Shown here piece after piece: positions 19,220 through 28,805 of a stretch of DNA of 64,000 nt. The translations under genes and the position numbers were made by a program. Each line of letters begins with the position of its first letter. Positions within the stretch are counted from its first letter, which is position 1. The stretch comes from Flavobacteriales bacterium. Its GTDB lineage: Bacteria; Bacteroidota; Bacteroidia; Flavobacteriales_E; Vicingaceae. The DNA lies in the NCBI GenBank assembly GCA_026196775.1, contig JAPHUD010000011.1:1-64000 (forward strand). Direction: 5' to 3'. The notes beneath the pieces were generated by a model. That model was not told the origin of the DNA. It did no database searches and saw nothing but the letters and a program-made list of their open reading frames with translations.

Positions 19220-21709
19220 CTAATAAGGATCTACATCTATTGAAATTCTAATAGCTTTATATTTACTAAAAGCTTCAAAATGGTGTTTTACCTCTAAAAT
19301 TAAATCTCGTGCCTTAGTTACCGAAATTTTTCTTTCAATCTTTATTAAAACTTTCTTCTGATAATAATTTTTAACTCTTGACACTGCAGGATATTCAGGT
19401 CCTAACACACGGGTACCAAACTTCTTTTTAAGTGCATTAGTAAACTCATCCGCTCCTATATTTAATTTATTTTGGTCTTTATGCTTTAATGTAAAACTAA
19501 TTAACCTACAATATGGTGGGTAATTAAACTTTTTACGTTGCTGCATTTCATCAGTAAACATCTCTAAATAATTACTATCCATTACTTGCCTAATAATAGG
19601 ATGATATGGCTCATAAGTTTGGATAATTACTTTTCCTCTTTTTGTCCTCCCTGCTCTACCACTTACCTGACTCATCATTTGATAAGCTCTTTCAAAAGCT
19701 CTAAAATCTGGGAACTTAAGCATATTATCGGCATTTAAAATTCCAACTAAAGAAACATTATTAAAATCCAACCCCTTAGTAACCATTTGTGTGCCTACCA
19801 GCACATCAATTTGATGTTCTTCAAAATCATTGATAATTTTTTGATAAGCATTTTTACTTTTGGTACTATCGGCATCCATTCTTGCAATTCTAATCTTTGG
19901 AAAGAATAATGCTAACTCCTCCTCTATTTGCTCAGTACCAAAACCTTTTAACGAAATTCTACTACTTCCACAAGCAAGACATTTTGAAGGCATATTTTTA
20001 GAAATTCCACAATAATGACACTTGAGCTGATGGATATATTTGTAATAGGTTAAAGAAACATCGCAATTATTACATTCAGGAACATTTCCACAATCTTCAC
20101 AAATCATATAAGGAGCATAACCTCTTCTGTTTTGAAACAAAATAACTTGCTCTTTATTTTTAAAAGCTTCCTCCATATTTTCTATTAGCAGTGGTGAAAA
20201 ATGGGATTTCATCTGCTTTTTTCTTGTAGCTTCCTTAATATCCGCACAAAGTATTTCCGGCAGCAAAACCTTCCCATGTCGGTAATTTAATTCTACCAAT
20301 CCGTATTTGTTTTCTTTTGCATTCCAATAGGTTTCAATAGCAGGAGTTGCCGAACCTAACAATACTTTTGCTTTGTGTAATTTCGCCAACACTATGGAAG
20401 CATCTCTGGCATTATATCTTGGTGATGGATCAAACTGTTTAAAAGTGTTCTCATGTTCTTCATCAATCACTATCAATCCTAAATTACTATATGGAAGAAA
20501 CATTGCCGAACGAGCTCCCATAATTATCTGAAACCTTTTATTTTCGCTACTTGCAGACAAATTAAAATTCAACACTTCATTCCAAACTTCTACACGTTCA
20601 TTCTCATTAAATTTAGAATGATAAACCCCTATAGTATCGCCAAAAACTTTTTGCAAACGCACAATTAATTGAGTTGTTAAAGCAATCTCGGGTAACAGAT
20701 ACAGTACTTGTTTGCCTTCTTTAATCACCTCTTTAATAAGCTGAATATAAATTTCTGTTTTTCCGGAGCCTGTTACACCGTGTAGCAAAACAGTGTCGTG
20801 TTGTTTGAAAGAAGTTTTAATCTCGTTATAAGCTGTTACCTGATGTTCGTTAAGCGACTTTACGTCTTCCACCTCTTTTCCGTAGTCATCTAACCTATTA
20901 ACAACTACATCATAAATCTCAAAAATATTTTTTTCAACAAGCTGATTAATAACACTACTACTTACATTAGCTTTTTTTTGAAGATTTAATTTTGGAACTT
21001 CGTAAGTAATTTGCTGATATCGATTAGAAAGCTGAACAAAACTCATTAATGCTGCCAGTTGTTTTTTTGCCCTAGATAAATCATCAAATATCACAGGTAA
21101 ATTTTCTTCCTTATTAGCAAAAGCTGTCAATCTAACAAACTGTACCACTTTAGGCTTATATTTTTCATTAATTTCTTCAACAACTACAATGATATTTTTC
21201 TCTATCAGCGATTTTATAATTTGATGAATGTTTTTTACTGCTAAAATTTCAGAAACATCGCTAAGCGTAAGCACCTCTCTAATTGTTAATGCTTCATGTA
21301 CTTGGTATTCATTATCAGTTAAATCATCAACATTAAATTCAGTATTTCTATTAATTACAAATTTTGTTTCGCTAGATAGCTTTAAAGCTCCAGGAATAGC
21401 CGCATTAAATATATCACCCGGGTAAGCAAGATAATAATCGGCTATCCAATCCCAATGTTTTAACTGTTTTTCATTTACAATGGGATGGTTATCTAATATA
21501 GCATATAAATATTTTGCTTGATAATCTTTTGGAGGAGTATGGTGTTTTTGCTTAACTAAAGCAGTGTATAATTTGCCTCCTCTACCAAAAGGCACAATAA
21601 CTCTTTGACCTATAATGATGTCATCATTCAATTCATTTGGCACCCTATACGTAAAAAAGTTGGGGACAGGCAAAGGCAATATTACATCAATAAAGAGGGT
21701 GTCTAACAT
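19220..21709 (-). CDS. priA: primosomal protein N' (PriA), replication-restart helicase
   Basis: The chosen start is the ATG at 21709 (MLDTLFIDVILPLPVPNFFTY), giving 829 residues; an ATG at 21742 would add 11 hydrophobic residues not seen in PriA. Order: N-terminal 3'-DNA-binding domain, winged helix, helicase lobe 1 with Walker A GVTGSGKTE (about 310) and the DEEH box, then the zinc-binding cysteines (CEDC, CNNC, CHYC, CLAC) and helicase lobe 2. It restarts stalled forks by loading DnaB. The stop is 5 bp from the convergent stop of the SBBP gene. Confidence 0.96.
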   Translation of the reverse strand: MLDTLFIDVILPLPVPNFFTYRVPNELNDDIIIGQRVIVPFGRGGKLYTALVKQKHHTPPKDYQAKYLYAILDNHPIVNEKQLKHWDWIADYYLAYPGDIFNAAIPGALKLSSETKFVINRNTEFNVDDLTDNEYQVHEALTIREVLTLSDVSEILAVKNIHQIIKSLIEKNIIVVVEEINEKYKPKVVQFVRLTAFANKEENLPVIFDDLSRAKKQLAALMSFVQLSNRYQQITYEVPKLNLQKKANVSSSVINQLVEKNIFEIYDVVVNRLDDYGKEVEDVKSLNEHQVTAYNEIKTSFKQHDTVLLHGVTGSGKTEIYIQLIKEVIKEGKQVLYLLPEIALTTQLIVRLQKVFGDTIGVYHSKFNENERVEVWNEVLNFNLSASSENKRFQIIMGARSAMFLPYSNLGLIVIDEEHENTFKQFDPSPRYNARDASIVLAKLHKAKVLLGSATPAIETYWNAKENKYGLVELNYRHGKVLLPEILCADIKEATRKKQMKSHFSPLLIENMEEAFKNKEQVILFQNRRGYAPYMICEDCGNVPECNNCDVSLTYYKYIHQLKCHYCGISKNMPSKCLACGSSRISLKGFGTEQIEEELALFFPKIRIARMDADSTKSKNAYQKIINDFEEHQIDVLVGTQMVTKGLDFNNVSLVGILNADNMLKFPDFRAFERAYQMMSQVSGRAGRTKRGKVIIQTYEPYHPIIRQVMDSNYLEMFTDEMQQRKKFNYPPYCRLISFTLKHKDQNKLNIGADEFTNALKKKFGTRVLGPEYPAVSRVKNYYQKKVLIKIERKISVTKARDLILEVKHHFEAFSKYKAIRISIDVDPY

Positions 21710-21805
21710 AATAAAAAGAAAGTTGTAAAAATAAGAAAACAACTACTGCAATAACAAACATGCTGTAGTTGTTTTCTAACTATTTTAATAACTTTCGCTG
21801 GCTTA

Positions 21806-23380
21806 CTACCTCAAAAGCGTTACCGTTCTTTTTTCTAAAACTATTGGTTCGCTAGCGTAAGTTCCTTTAATAATAATAAAGTATGTACCTTGAGGCACTT
21901 TGTTACCACTTTTATTTTTACCATTCCACTCAAATAATGGGTCATTACTTTCATAAATTTTAATTCCCCATCTATTATAAATTTCTACCGTAATATTATC
22001 ATTACATCTATTGTAAATACCATCAATTTTATACACTTCATTTAAACCATCACCATTTGGAGTAAAAACATTAGGAATAACCCTCAATGTATCTTCTGGA
22101 GGTACAACACTTACGAAAAAACTTACGCTATCTTCAGCTCTACCTGCACAACCTAATGAAAAAGAATTCACTTTAAAATCAAAAGTTTTTCCAATCAGTT
22201 CGCAGTCGGTTGGTTGCCAACAAAAACCTGTTGCTACAGTACCTAAATTCCAATATGCATTTTCAGTTGTATCGTATTGGTTAGCAGGAATGACTACAGA
22301 GTTAGTTCCATAATCATAAAAATATTCATACATATTTGGGTTTGTTGAAAAAGGAGTTAAATTAGGAGTATAAGCACCTAACCCATATATATTAGAACTT
22401 ACATCAATAAAAACGGTATCTCCAACATCTGGATCTTGAAATACTAAGCTTTCACAAAACGAAGATTCAAAAGGAACTTTTAATGTATCTCCATTGGATA
22501 AATTATTTAAGAAATTTGGGGGAGCATCTGTTGTACAATTTAGACTCTCATATTGAGCATCTCTTCTAGTTTCACCAATTTTAACTCCGTTTCTAAATTC
22601 CTCTACCTTAACAGCAAAAACAAATGTACCAATTACAGTAGGGCTTGCCGTCATAACTCCTGTTAAGGGGTTAATTGACATTGGTGGTGTTCCTCCCACA
22701 ATATTGGCCAAACTATAACCTGCCGACCAAGTTACAGGATTATATGGACCCGCCCCTGCTGGAACATCATTTAATGGCTCTGATAGAGAATAATATAAAG
22801 AATCACCATCAACATCAGTAACCGAAAAATTGAAATTCTTTGATAAGTTAACACATAAATAAGCATCCATCGGATAAGGCCCCATATCCGGATTAGAATT
22901 ATTTAATGTAGCAGTATTACCTGGATCAGGAATTTCACAATAGAATGTCATTCCAGCACTTGAAGGACTGGTAATGTTAGTTATTGAAGCATTTCTACAA
23001 CAAACTTGAGCAGATAAATAATATCCATTTGGATTATCAACAATAGTAACATTTTGGGTGAAAATTCCTTCATCAACACAAAGACCTGTAGGAGTAAAAC
23101 AAGCATCTCCAAAAGGTAGATTAGCATTAATAACAGGATTAATTAATGTAATAGTATTAATTAAACCATTGGTAACTTTATCATAAACCCTAACATCAAA
23201 TGCTGTATTCATAGCTGCAGAACCTGGACTACAAGAGCGAAACACCCTTAATTGAATTTGAAAATCATTTTTTGTAGGTCCTATCCATTTTACAGTTAAG
23301 TCTCCACCAACAATATGACTGGCCTTTAGAGATAGAGAGAGCACTATCATTAAAACTATTAAACTTGATACTTTTTTCAT
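21806..23380 (-). CDS. secreted protein with gliding-motility C-terminal (T9SS type B) domain
   Basis: 524 residues from the ATG at 23380 (MKKVSSLIVLMIVLSLSLKASH, a clear signal peptide); the in-frame ATG at 23419 adds 13 residues ahead of it and is less likely. The body has an SHIVGGDLTVKWIG start common to large Bacteroidota surface proteins, then cysteine-containing beta-rich repeats. The end is a type B sorting domain (VIPNVFTPNGDGLNEVYKIDG ... RTVTLLR). Predicted to cross the outer membrane via T9SS and stay on the surface. Function unknown. Confidence 0.85.
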   Translation of the reverse strand: MKKVSSLIVLMIVLSLSLKASHIVGGDLTVKWIGPTKNDFQIQLRVFRSCSPGSAAMNTAFDVRVYDKVTNGLINTITLINPVINANLPFGDACFTPTGLCVDEGIFTQNVTIVDNPNGYYLSAQVCCRNASITNITSPSSAGMTFYCEIPDPGNTATLNNSNPDMGPYPMDAYLCVNLSKNFNFSVTDVDGDSLYYSLSEPLNDVPAGAGPYNPVTWSAGYSLANIVGGTPPMSINPLTGVMTASPTVIGTFVFAVKVEEFRNGVKIGETRRDAQYESLNCTTDAPPNFLNNLSNGDTLKVPFESSFCESLVFQDPDVGDTVFIDVSSNIYGLGAYTPNLTPFSTNPNMYEYFYDYGTNSVVIPANQYDTTENAYWNLGTVATGFCWQPTDCELIGKTFDFKVNSFSLGCAGRAEDSVSFFVSVVPPEDTLRVIPNVFTPNGDGLNEVYKIDGIYNRCNDNITVEIYNRWGIKIYESNDPLFEWNGKNKSGNKVPQGTYFIIIKGTYASEPIVLEKRTVTLLR

Positions 23381-23497
23381 TATAATTTTATTTATTAAAA
23401 ACAAAGATGAATAAACCACTTATTTGGTTGCATTTTTCTAAAATTAATTTAAAATAGAATTCTTAAGTAATTACTACTATTATAAAAAATGCTACTA

Positions 23498-23530
23498 TTT
23501 GTTATATTTAATGGAATATAGCTATTTTTG
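23498..23530 (+). promoter_or_regulatory. putative Bacteroidota promoter for the TonB receptor
   Basis: TTTG at 23498-23501 and TATTTTTG at 23523-23530 are separated by 21 bp, close to the TTTG-N19-TANNTTTG consensus of the Bacteroidota major sigma factor. The receptor ATG is 20 bp downstream. Spacing is slightly long, so this is a candidate only. Confidence 0.4.
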
Positions 23531-23550
23531 CTGCTTATTAAATTTTAACT

Positions 23551-25905
23551 ATGAATTTTAAACAACTTTTTTTATCCTTATTATTGATACTTACTATTGT
23601 TTTATCTATCAATGCTCAAAATGGAACTATTAGAGGATTTATTTATAATGAAAAAACAGGTGAATCTGAAATTGGTGCTACAGCCTATTTAAAAGGCACT
23701 ACTATGGGGGCCGCTTCAGATGTTAATGGGTTTTATTCTATTACCAAAATCCCAGCAGGGAACTATACTTTAATGGTTACTTCTTTAGGTTTTGATACCG
23801 TTAAAATTGCTATTTCTATAAAAGCAGATGAAATTATTAATCAGAAAGTATATTTAAAAGAGGGTTCTTTAATGTTAAATACTTTTGAACTTTCAGCAGA
23901 AAAACAGGAAGCAAGAACTGAAGTGAAGATGTCGGTTTCCAAAGTAACGCCAAAAGAAATAAAGTCTATGGTTTCAATTGGTGGAGAACCTGATATTGCT
24001 CAATATTTACAAGTTTTACCTGGTGTAACTTTTACTGGAGACCAAGGTGGTCAACTTTATATTCGTGGTGGTTCTCCTATTCAAAACAAAGTTTTATTAG
24101 ACGGAATGATAATTTACAATCCTTTCCACTCCATTGGTTTATTCTCTGTTTTTGATACCGATATTCTTAAAAGCGCAGATATTTATACTGGTGGATTTAA
24201 TGCCGAATATGGTGGTAGAATTTCTTCCATTATGGACATAACTACTAGAGATGGAGATAAAAATAGATTGAGAGGTAAAGTTTCTGCTAGCACTTTCAGC
24301 TCCAAGCTTACACTTGAAGGTCCTGTGTTTAAAAGCAAAAAAGATAACGGAAGTGCTACTACCTTCGTTTTATCTGCAAAACATTCTTACTTAGATAAAT
24401 CATCTGAATTATACAAACCATATTTTGAATCTCTAAATTCTGAAAATACAAGAGGTATAGATACTGCTGGCCTACCTTATAACTTTACTGATATATACGG
24501 TAAGGTAACATTTGGAGCTGACAATGGTAGTAAATTTAGTTTATTTGGTTTTAATTTTCAAGATGGTGTTGATTTCCCAGGAGTTTCTAACTTAAGATGG
24601 AACTCTAGCGGTGGTGGTGGTAACTTTGTTTTCATCCCGGCTTCTTCAAGAACTTTAATTGAAGGTGTTGTTGCTGTTTCAAATTACGAAATTGAGCTTA
24701 GTGAAGCAGACGAAAATCCAAGAAGAAGTGAAATTAATGGCTTTAACATTGGTATGAATTTCACCAGTTTTTCTGGCGACAACCAATTTAAATACGGTTT
24801 TGAAGTGCTTGGCTTTGGAACAGATTTTCAATTTACCAATTCTGTTGGCAGATTAATCCAACAAAAAGAAAGCACTACAGAGCTTGGTGGCTTTTTAACT
24901 TATAGAATCAACAAAGGAAAATCTGTTATTGAACCTGGTTTGAGAGTGCAGCATTATGCATCATTAGCAAACACTTCAATAGAACCAAGATTTGGTTATA
25001 AATACAACTTATCTAAAAAAATTAGATTAAAATTAGCTACAGGAATGTATTCTCAAAATCTTATAAGTGCTAATTCCGATAGAGATATTGTGAATCTATT
25101 TTACGGTTTCTTATCAGGGCCAGACAACCTACCTGAAAACTTTACTGATAAAGATGGAGAAACAAGAGAAGTAGGACATAAACTGCAAAAGGCAAACCAC
25201 TTAATTACAGGTTTTGAATTAGATATTGCTAAAAACATCACTTTAAATGTAGAGGGATATAAAAAATGGTTTACTCAATTAACCAACACCAACAGAAATC
25301 AAATATTTAATGAAAATGATCCTTCAGCAGCAGACAAAGCAGATATTTTCAAAAAAGAATTTATTATAGAAACCGGTGAAGCTTATGGTATAGATTTTAG
25401 TTTAAACTATAAAACTGCTAGAGTTAACTTAAATGCAATTTATTCGCTTAGTAAAGTAGATAGATGGGATGGCATAAACGAATACAACCCTGTTTTTGAC
25501 AGAAGACATAATGTAAACTTAGTTGGTGTTTATACTTTTGGAAAAGGTTTAAACTGGGAGTTTAGTGCTCGTTGGAATTTAGGTTCAGGTTTCCCTTTTA
25601 CACAAACACAAGGTTATTATGAAGGAATGGGATTCTCTTCTGCTGATCAAAATTATACCAGTTCTAATGGCGATTTAACATTACAATTAGCAGACTTAAA
25701 TCAAGGCAGACTACCATACTACCATAGGTTAGATATGGGGTTAAAAAGAAAATTTGTATTGGGAAAAAACTCTATTTTAGAAGCTAATGTGGGTGTTACA
25801 AATGTTTACAACAGAAACAATATCTTTTATGTAAATAGAGTAACTGCAGAAGAAGTTTATCAATTACCATTACTTCCTAGTTTTGGTTTAAATTTAACTT
25901 TTTAA
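23551..25905 (+). CDS. TonB-dependent outer membrane receptor with CarboxypepD_reg domain
   Basis: 784 residues. Signal peptide 1-22 (ILTIVLSINAQ). Residues about 23-110 are the carboxypeptidase-regulatory-like beta-sandwich (GTIRGFIYNEKTGESEIGATAYL), then the plug (about 120-225, GDQGGQLYIRGGSPIQNKVLLDG) and a 22-strand barrel ending in a C-terminal Phe (GLNLTF). No SusD partner is adjacent, so it is not a classic Sus pair; the ligand may be a metal chelate, peptide or other nutrient. It stands alone ahead of the ribosomal operon. Confidence 0.9.
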   Translation: MNFKQLFLSLLLILTIVLSINAQNGTIRGFIYNEKTGESEIGATAYLKGTTMGAASDVNGFYSITKIPAGNYTLMVTSLGFDTVKIAISIKADEIINQKVYLKEGSLMLNTFELSAEKQEARTEVKMSVSKVTPKEIKSMVSIGGEPDIAQYLQVLPGVTFTGDQGGQLYIRGGSPIQNKVLLDGMIIYNPFHSIGLFSVFDTDILKSADIYTGGFNAEYGGRISSIMDITTRDGDKNRLRGKVSASTFSSKLTLEGPVFKSKKDNGSATTFVLSAKHSYLDKSSELYKPYFESLNSENTRGIDTAGLPYNFTDIYGKVTFGADNGSKFSLFGFNFQDGVDFPGVSNLRWNSSGGGGNFVFIPASSRTLIEGVVAVSNYEIELSEADENPRRSEINGFNIGMNFTSFSGDNQFKYGFEVLGFGTDFQFTNSVGRLIQQKESTTELGGFLTYRINKGKSVIEPGLRVQHYASLANTSIEPRFGYKYNLSKKIRLKLATGMYSQNLISANSDRDIVNLFYGFLSGPDNLPENFTDKDGETREVGHKLQKANHLITGFELDIAKNITLNVEGYKKWFTQLTNTNRNQIFNENDPSAADKADIFKKEFIIETGEAYGIDFSLNYKTARVNLNAIYSLSKVDRWDGINEYNPVFDRRHNVNLVGVYTFGKGLNWEFSARWNLGSGFPFTQTQGYYEGMGFSSADQNYTSSNGDLTLQLADLNQGRLPYYHRLDMGLKRKFVLGKNSILEANVGVTNVYNRNNIFYVNRVTAEEVYQLPLLPSFGLNLTF

Positions 25906-25945
25906 TATAATATTGACACCAAACCAATTCTTTTTCAATAAAGAA

Positions 25946-25975
25946 TTGCATGAATAAAAAAAAATGGTAAATTTG
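25946..25975 (+). promoter_or_regulatory. promoter of rplU-rpmA
   Basis: TTG at 25946-25948, a 19-bp gap, and TAAATTTG at 25968-25975 match the Bacteroidota consensus in sequence and spacing. The rplU ATG is 29 bp downstream of the -7 box, leaving a short leader with no obvious autoregulatory structure. Confidence 0.65.
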
Positions 25976-26004
25976 CGACCGTTTTAATTAAAAAAATATA
26001 GAAA

Positions 26005-26496
26005 ATGTATGCAATTGTAGAAATAGCAGGGCAACAATTTAAAGTTGAAAAAGACCAACAAGTTTTTGTGCATCGTTTAGAAGACAAAGAAGGAAGTAAA
26101 ATTACTTTCGACAATGTTCTTTTAATTGATAACAACGGAAAAATAAATGTTGGCGCCCCAGCTATAGCAGGTGCTAGTGTAGCTGCTAAAGTGCTTGAGC
26201 ACTTAAAAGGAGACAAAGTTATTGTCTTCAAAAAGAAAAGAAGAAAAGGATATAAAGTTAAAAACGGACACCGTCAGTATTTAACTAAAATCCAAATCGA
26301 AGCTATCTCTGAAAGTGGTGCTGCTAAAAAACCAGCTGCTGCCAAAGAAGAAAAAGTTGAAAAAGCTGAGAAAGTTGAGAAAAAAGTAGTAGCTAAAAAA
26401 GAAGTTGCTAAAGAAGCAAAGCCAAAGGCAGCTCCTAAAGCAACAGCTAAAAAAGCTGCTCCTAAAAAAGAGACCAAAAAAGAAGATAAAAAATAA
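26005..26496 (+). CDS. rplU: 50S ribosomal protein L21 with Lys/Ala-rich extension
   Basis: 163 residues. The first ~103 are ordinary L21 (MYAIVEIAGQQFKVEKDQ ... KRRKGYKVKNGHRQYLTKIQI). Residues about 109-163 are a low-complexity tail of K, A, E and P (KPAAAKEEKVEKAEK), absent from the E. coli protein. A basic tail of this kind could contact rRNA or be disordered on the ribosome surface. rpmA follows after 48 bp, the universal rplU-rpmA order. Confidence 0.96.
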   Translation: MYAIVEIAGQQFKVEKDQQVFVHRLEDKEGSKITFDNVLLIDNNGKINVGAPAIAGASVAAKVLEHLKGDKVIVFKKKRRKGYKVKNGHRQYLTKIQIEAISESGAAKKPAAAKEEKVEKAEKVEKKVVAKKEVAKEAKPKAAPKATAKKAAPKKETKKEDKK

Positions 26497-26544
26497 TTAG
26501 TAACTGTTTTTAAAGATAAACCTTTAAAATAAAACCTAAGAACC

Positions 26545-26805
26545 ATGGCACATAAAAAAGGAGCTGGTAGCTCGAAAAACGGTAGAGAATCACACAGTAA
26601 ACGTTTAGGAGTTAAAATTTTTGGTGGACAAGCTGCTGTAGCAGGTAATATTATTGTTCGTCAAAGAGGAACAAAACATAATCCTGGTGAGAATGTAGGT
26701 GTTGGTAAAGATCATACACTATTCGCTCTTACTGATGGAGTTGTTGCTTTCAGAAAAAAGAAAGATAATAAATCTTATGTATCTGTTGAGCCAATCAATG
26801 CTTAA
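26545..26805 (+). CDS. rpmA: 50S ribosomal protein L27
   Basis: 86 residues, normal length. It starts [20 protein letters not shown], the conserved flexible N-terminus that reaches the peptidyl-transferase centre, and continues LGVKIFGGQ...[25 protein letters not shown]. There is no Firmicutes-type N-terminal extension needing cleavage. Last gene of the rplU operon; a terminator hairpin follows 23 bp after the stop. Confidence 0.97.
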   Translation: MAHKKGAGSSKNGRESHSKRLGVKIFGGQAAVAGNIIVRQRGTKHNPGENVGVGKDHTLFALTDGVVAFRKKKDNKSYVSVEPINA

Positions 26806-26827
26806 CTAAAAAGATAAAAACTTATTT

Positions 26828-26871
26828 AACTCCTATATTTATTTATAAAATAGATATGGGAGTTTTTTTTT
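26828..26871 (+). terminator. rho-independent-type terminator after rpmA
   Basis: AACTCCTATATTTA at 26828-26841 pairs with TAGATATGGGAGTT at 26851-26864 (12 of 14 positions), followed by a run of eight or more T. It separates the ribosomal operon from serS. Confidence 0.75.
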
Positions 26872-26897
26872 ATATTAATTCATAAATAGCATTTCAA

Positions 26898-28172
26898 ATG
26901 TTACAAACCAATTTCATTAAAGAGAATAAAGTATTAGTAATCGAAAGATTAAAAAAAAGAAATATTGATGCTACACCTATTGTTGAAAACATTATTCAAC
27001 TAGATGATGATAGAAAAAAAACACAACAAACATTAGATAGCCTTTTGTCAGAAAGTAATCAACTGGCTAAAAAAATTGGCGATTTATTTAAAGCAGGTAA
27101 AGCCGAAGAAGCTAATGCGCTTAAAGCACAAACTACCGAATTAAAAGAAAAGTCTAACACTTTAAAAGAGCAGCAAAATAACATTACTGACCAACTTAAT
27201 CAGTTATTGTATCAGCTGCCAAATATTCCTAATGAACTAGTTCCTAATGGAAAAACTGATTCAGATAATGAATTGATTTTTGAAAATAATAAAAAAGTAG
27301 AACTAGCCCAAAGTAATAAGAAACCACATTGGGAACTTGCTAAAACATTCGATTTAATAGATTTTGAATTAGGCGTGAAAATTACAGGGGCTGGTTTTCC
27401 TATTTATAAAGGTAAAGGTGCTAAATTACAAAGAGCATTAATTAACTTTTTCCTTAATGAAGCTGATAAAAATGGTTATCAGGAAATTATACCACCATTA
27501 ATGGTTAATGAAGCTTCGGGATATGGGACAGGTCAGCTGCCCGACAAAGAAGGTCAGATGTATTATGTTACTGAAGATGACTTATACCTTATCCCTACTG
27601 CCGAAGTACCAATTACAAACATCTACAGAGATGTAATTCTTAAAGAAGAAGATTTTCCTATAAAAAATGCAGGTTATACGCCTTGTTTTAGAAGAGAAGC
27701 AGGCTCTTATGGTAAAGATGTTAGAGGGTTAAACCGTTTGCACCAATTCGATAAAGTTGAAATCGTTCAAATTCAGCATCCTGAAAAATCTTACGAAACA
27801 TTGGAAACAATGGTAGAACAAATTAAACAATTACTAAATCAACTAGATTTACCTTATAGAGTTGTTAGGCTTTGTGGCGGAGATTTAGGATTTACTTCTG
27901 CTATGACTTACGATTTTGAAGTTTATTCTGCAGCACAAGAAAAATGGTTAGAAGTAAGTTCTGTATCTAACTTTGAAGCTTTCCAAGCAAACAGGTTAAA
28001 ATGCAGGTATAAAGATAAAGATGGTAAAACCAACTTAGTACATACTTTAAACGGAAGTGCATTAGCTCTTCCTAGAATTATGGCTGCTCTTATAGAGAAT
28101 AACCAAACAGAAAATGGCATTAAAATCCCTGAAGTATTAGTACCTTTTACTGGTTTTAATATAATAAACTAA
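26898..28172 (+). CDS. serS: serine-tRNA ligase
   Basis: 424 residues, the usual class II SerRS length. An N-terminal coiled-coil arm (about 25-105) binds the long variable arm of tRNA-Ser. Motif 2 CFRREAGSYGKDVRGLNRLHQFDKVE is at about 262-287, the TAEVP serine-binding segment just before it, and motif 3 ALALPRIMAALIENNQ near 385. It charges tRNA-Ser and tRNA-Sec. A lipoprotein gene follows 5 bp after the stop, so the two are probably co-transcribed. Confidence 0.97.
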   Translation: MLQTNFIKENKVLVIERLKKRNIDATPIVENIIQLDDDRKKTQQTLDSLLSESNQLAKKIGDLFKAGKAEEANALKAQTTELKEKSNTLKEQQNNITDQLNQLLYQLPNIPNELVPNGKTDSDNELIFENNKKVELAQSNKKPHWELAKTFDLIDFELGVKITGAGFPIYKGKGAKLQRALINFFLNEADKNGYQEIIPPLMVNEASGYGTGQLPDKEGQMYYVTEDDLYLIPTAEVPITNIYRDVILKEEDFPIKNAGYTPCFRREAGSYGKDVRGLNRLHQFDKVEIVQIQHPEKSYETLETMVEQIKQLLNQLDLPYRVVRLCGGDLGFTSAMTYDFEVYSAAQEKWLEVSSVSNFEAFQANRLKCRYKDKDGKTNLVHTLNGSALALPRIMAALIENNQTENGIKIPEVLVPFTGFNIIN

Positions 28173-28177
28173 TTATC

Positions 28178-28735
28178 ATGCTTAAAAATATTGCTTTAAT
28201 AATATTAGCAACTATTTCTTTTATTAGCTTATTTTCTTGCGGAGAAGATAATACCAACGAAATTGGACATGTAGATGGTTTAATTAAAATTCTTGACTCT
28301 TCAGAAGAAGTATTACATAACGTAGATACTACTACTCTATTTGAAATAAACATTTTTGTAAAACAATCGATTGAAAAAATTCAATCTAAAAATGACACTT
28401 TAATCAAAGAAGCAGCTTTAGAAGCCGATCAGTATATTAATAAACTTAAGACGCTATATGATTTATCAAAAAATTACAAAAAATATCAAATAGAAATTGA
28501 TATAATAAGAACTCAGCTTAATAACCTAAAACAAGATTTGAACAATGGTTTAATCTCAAAAAAACAATTTCCTGCTTATTATGAAATTGAACAGGCTGGT
28601 GTTATTGGTATTAATGATAAAATTACCCATGCTACTAACGGTATGAGTAATCGTCTTGATAAAATGAAAGAAAACAAAGCTGCTTTTGAAAAATTAATTA
28701 ACGACCCAAAATCATACACAAGTTACTATAAATAA
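28178..28735 (+). CDS. unknown lipoprotein, helical
   Basis: 185 residues, no family recognised. The lipobox ISLFSC-GEDN predicts lipidation at Cys21. The rest is highly alpha-helical with regular heptads (about 60-125), suggesting a coiled coil in the periplasm. It is tightly spaced after serS and followed by a TPR protein. Confidence 0.65.
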   Translation: MLKNIALIILATISFISLFSCGEDNTNEIGHVDGLIKILDSSEEVLHNVDTTTLFEINIFVKQSIEKIQSKNDTLIKEAALEADQYINKLKTLYDLSKNYKKYQIEIDIIRTQLNNLKQDLNNGLISKKQFPAYYEIEQAGVIGINDKITHATNGMSNRLDKMKENKAAFEKLINDPKSYTSYYK

Positions 28736-28805
28736 GGAAAGGTATTTAATAGATAAATATCTGAATTATTTGTAATTTTAAGCATTATCTATCGTTAAAA
28801 GCACT

